This document shows positions 63,581 to 64,000 of a stretch of DNA of 64,000 bases, piece by piece. Below the pieces are notes generated by a model. The model saw only the letters and a list, made by a program, of their open reading frames with translations. It ran no database searches and had not been told where the DNA came from. Made by a program: the position numbers and the translations under genes. The DNA is taken from NCBI RefSeq assembly GCF_028747985.1, contig NZ_CP118108.1, positions 2,733,501-2,797,500 on the forward strand, given 5' to 3'. This stretch comes from Paenibacillus urinalis (GTDB taxonomy: Bacteria > Bacillota > Bacilli > Paenibacillales > Paenibacillaceae). Position 1 is the stretch's first letter. Each line of letters begins with the position of its first letter.

Positions 63581-64000
63581 TCAGTCGACATCGAGAATTT
63601 GCCGGAGATGATGATTCAGATGCTCGACATAATCATCCACTAGCCACAACAAGGTTCGGATCTCCCCATCCGGCAGCAGCACCTGACTTGAAGATAACGA
63701 TTCTTCAGGGATAGAGGAAATGACTCTAAGAATAGAGAGATTTACACTCTCCCAGAGCGCCAGGACCTCCTCCACCGAAGCCGTTTCATAGCGTTGCGCC
63801 ACAACCCAAGCATCTTGGTTATATGAAGTTACCGTATATCTTCCCGATGTATGCTGGGCGTCAATGAACCGAATCAAATTATGAATGGCCGAATCGCACA
63901 GATGACCCAGGATTTGCAGTCTGGACCATTTCCCTTCGGACCGTGGAACCCTCATATGCTCGCAGCCCAATTGTTCGATTTTTGCGGGAATTGCTTGGAC
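63581..64000 (-). CDS. DinB-superfamily protein, N-terminus beyond the window
   Basis: Partial four-helix-bundle protein; the frame is open to the right edge, so the start lies outside. The family core is visible: WSRLQILGHLCDSAIHNLIR with the metal-ligand His, then VSLLWLVDDYVEHLNHHLRQ-like end (here RTLLWLVDDYVEHLNHHLRQ) with two His ligands. DinB_2 members are metal-dependent hydrolases or thiol transferases of mostly unknown substrate. It overlaps no neighbour. Confidence 0.83.
   Translation of the reverse strand, partial: VQAIPAKIEQLGCEHMRVPRSEGKWSRLQILGHLCDSAIHNLIRFIDAQHTSGRYTVTSYNQDAWVVAQRYETASVEEVLALWESVNLSILRVISSIPEESLSSSQVLLPDGEIRTLLWLVDDYVEHLNHHLRQILDVD

Noticed and set aside
1..64000. 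tRNA or rRNA genes, phage structural modules, replication origin
   Set aside because: No such sequence was recognised on either strand by reading; the M15 peptidase alone does not make a prophage.

Overview
The window reads as a chromosome segment of a Paenibacillus-like Bacillota bacterium. Genes have strong GGAGG-type ribosome sites, TTG and GTG starts are common, and the families are typical of that group: a YesM/YesN-type two-component pair beside a sugar ABC transporter, a BceRS-BceAB module, PadR, MarR and MocR regulators, and copper-amine-oxidase-like stalk domains. The assignment is inference; no rRNA or tRNA gene was recognised.

Positions 1-16,933 are mostly ordinary chromosome: the end of a carbohydrate ABC importer with its sensor kinase and regulator, a soluble PAS chemoreceptor, an M15 peptidase, a large SF2 helicase with two membrane segments, butanediol dehydrogenase with a divergent LysR gene, a MarR gene, a TraB/GumN-type secreted protein, a short-chain dehydrogenase, and a His-rich PadR regulator under a perfect palindromic operator.

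Positions 17,350-37,350 form an AT-rich accessory island built around a polymorphic toxin system on the minus strand. A probable operon (28,304 to 20,053) encodes a tiny secreted YD-repeat protein, a subtilisin-like protease, a WapA-like secreted RHS protein with a PD-(D/E)XK-like C-terminal tip, and a candidate immunity protein. The RHS gene carries a one-base frame break just before its tip. Downstream lies an orphan tip plus immunity cassette with an almost identical RHS-core arm and a related terminator. Upstream (29-37 kb) lie further toxin and immunity remnants: a GIY-YIG nuclease behind a HINT end with an Imm26-like gene cut short, a second HINT-linked toxin with a partner, and an RHS tip with two lesions. 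A dispersed repeat of up to about 195 bp, with several copies of ATGTTCTTGTCC and its own terminator hairpin, lies between modules. IS3 and IS110 fragments are scattered through the island.

Positions 37,450-47,200 hold a VOC protein with a MerR regulator, then a BceAB/BceRS antimicrobial-peptide module whose permease is fused to a serine esterase domain, a DJ-1/TetR divergent pair, a DUF2277 gene and a chloramphenicol-phosphotransferase-like kinase. Positions 47,300-49,400 are a nest of decayed IS110 and IS3. Positions 49,430-55,711 hold a PhzF isomerase, a HAD/YczE pair, Crp and MarR regulators, and a pdxS without pdxT facing a MocR regulator. Positions 55,786-58,272 hold immunity-type genes (SUKH fragment, SUFU domain). 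Positions 58,353-60,956 are a flavin operon (LLM monooxygenase, FMN reductase, stand-alone flavokinase, broken acetyltransferase). The window ends with an IS3 element carrying two A-run frame breaks, a quinone reductase, an HxlR fragment and a partial DinB gene.
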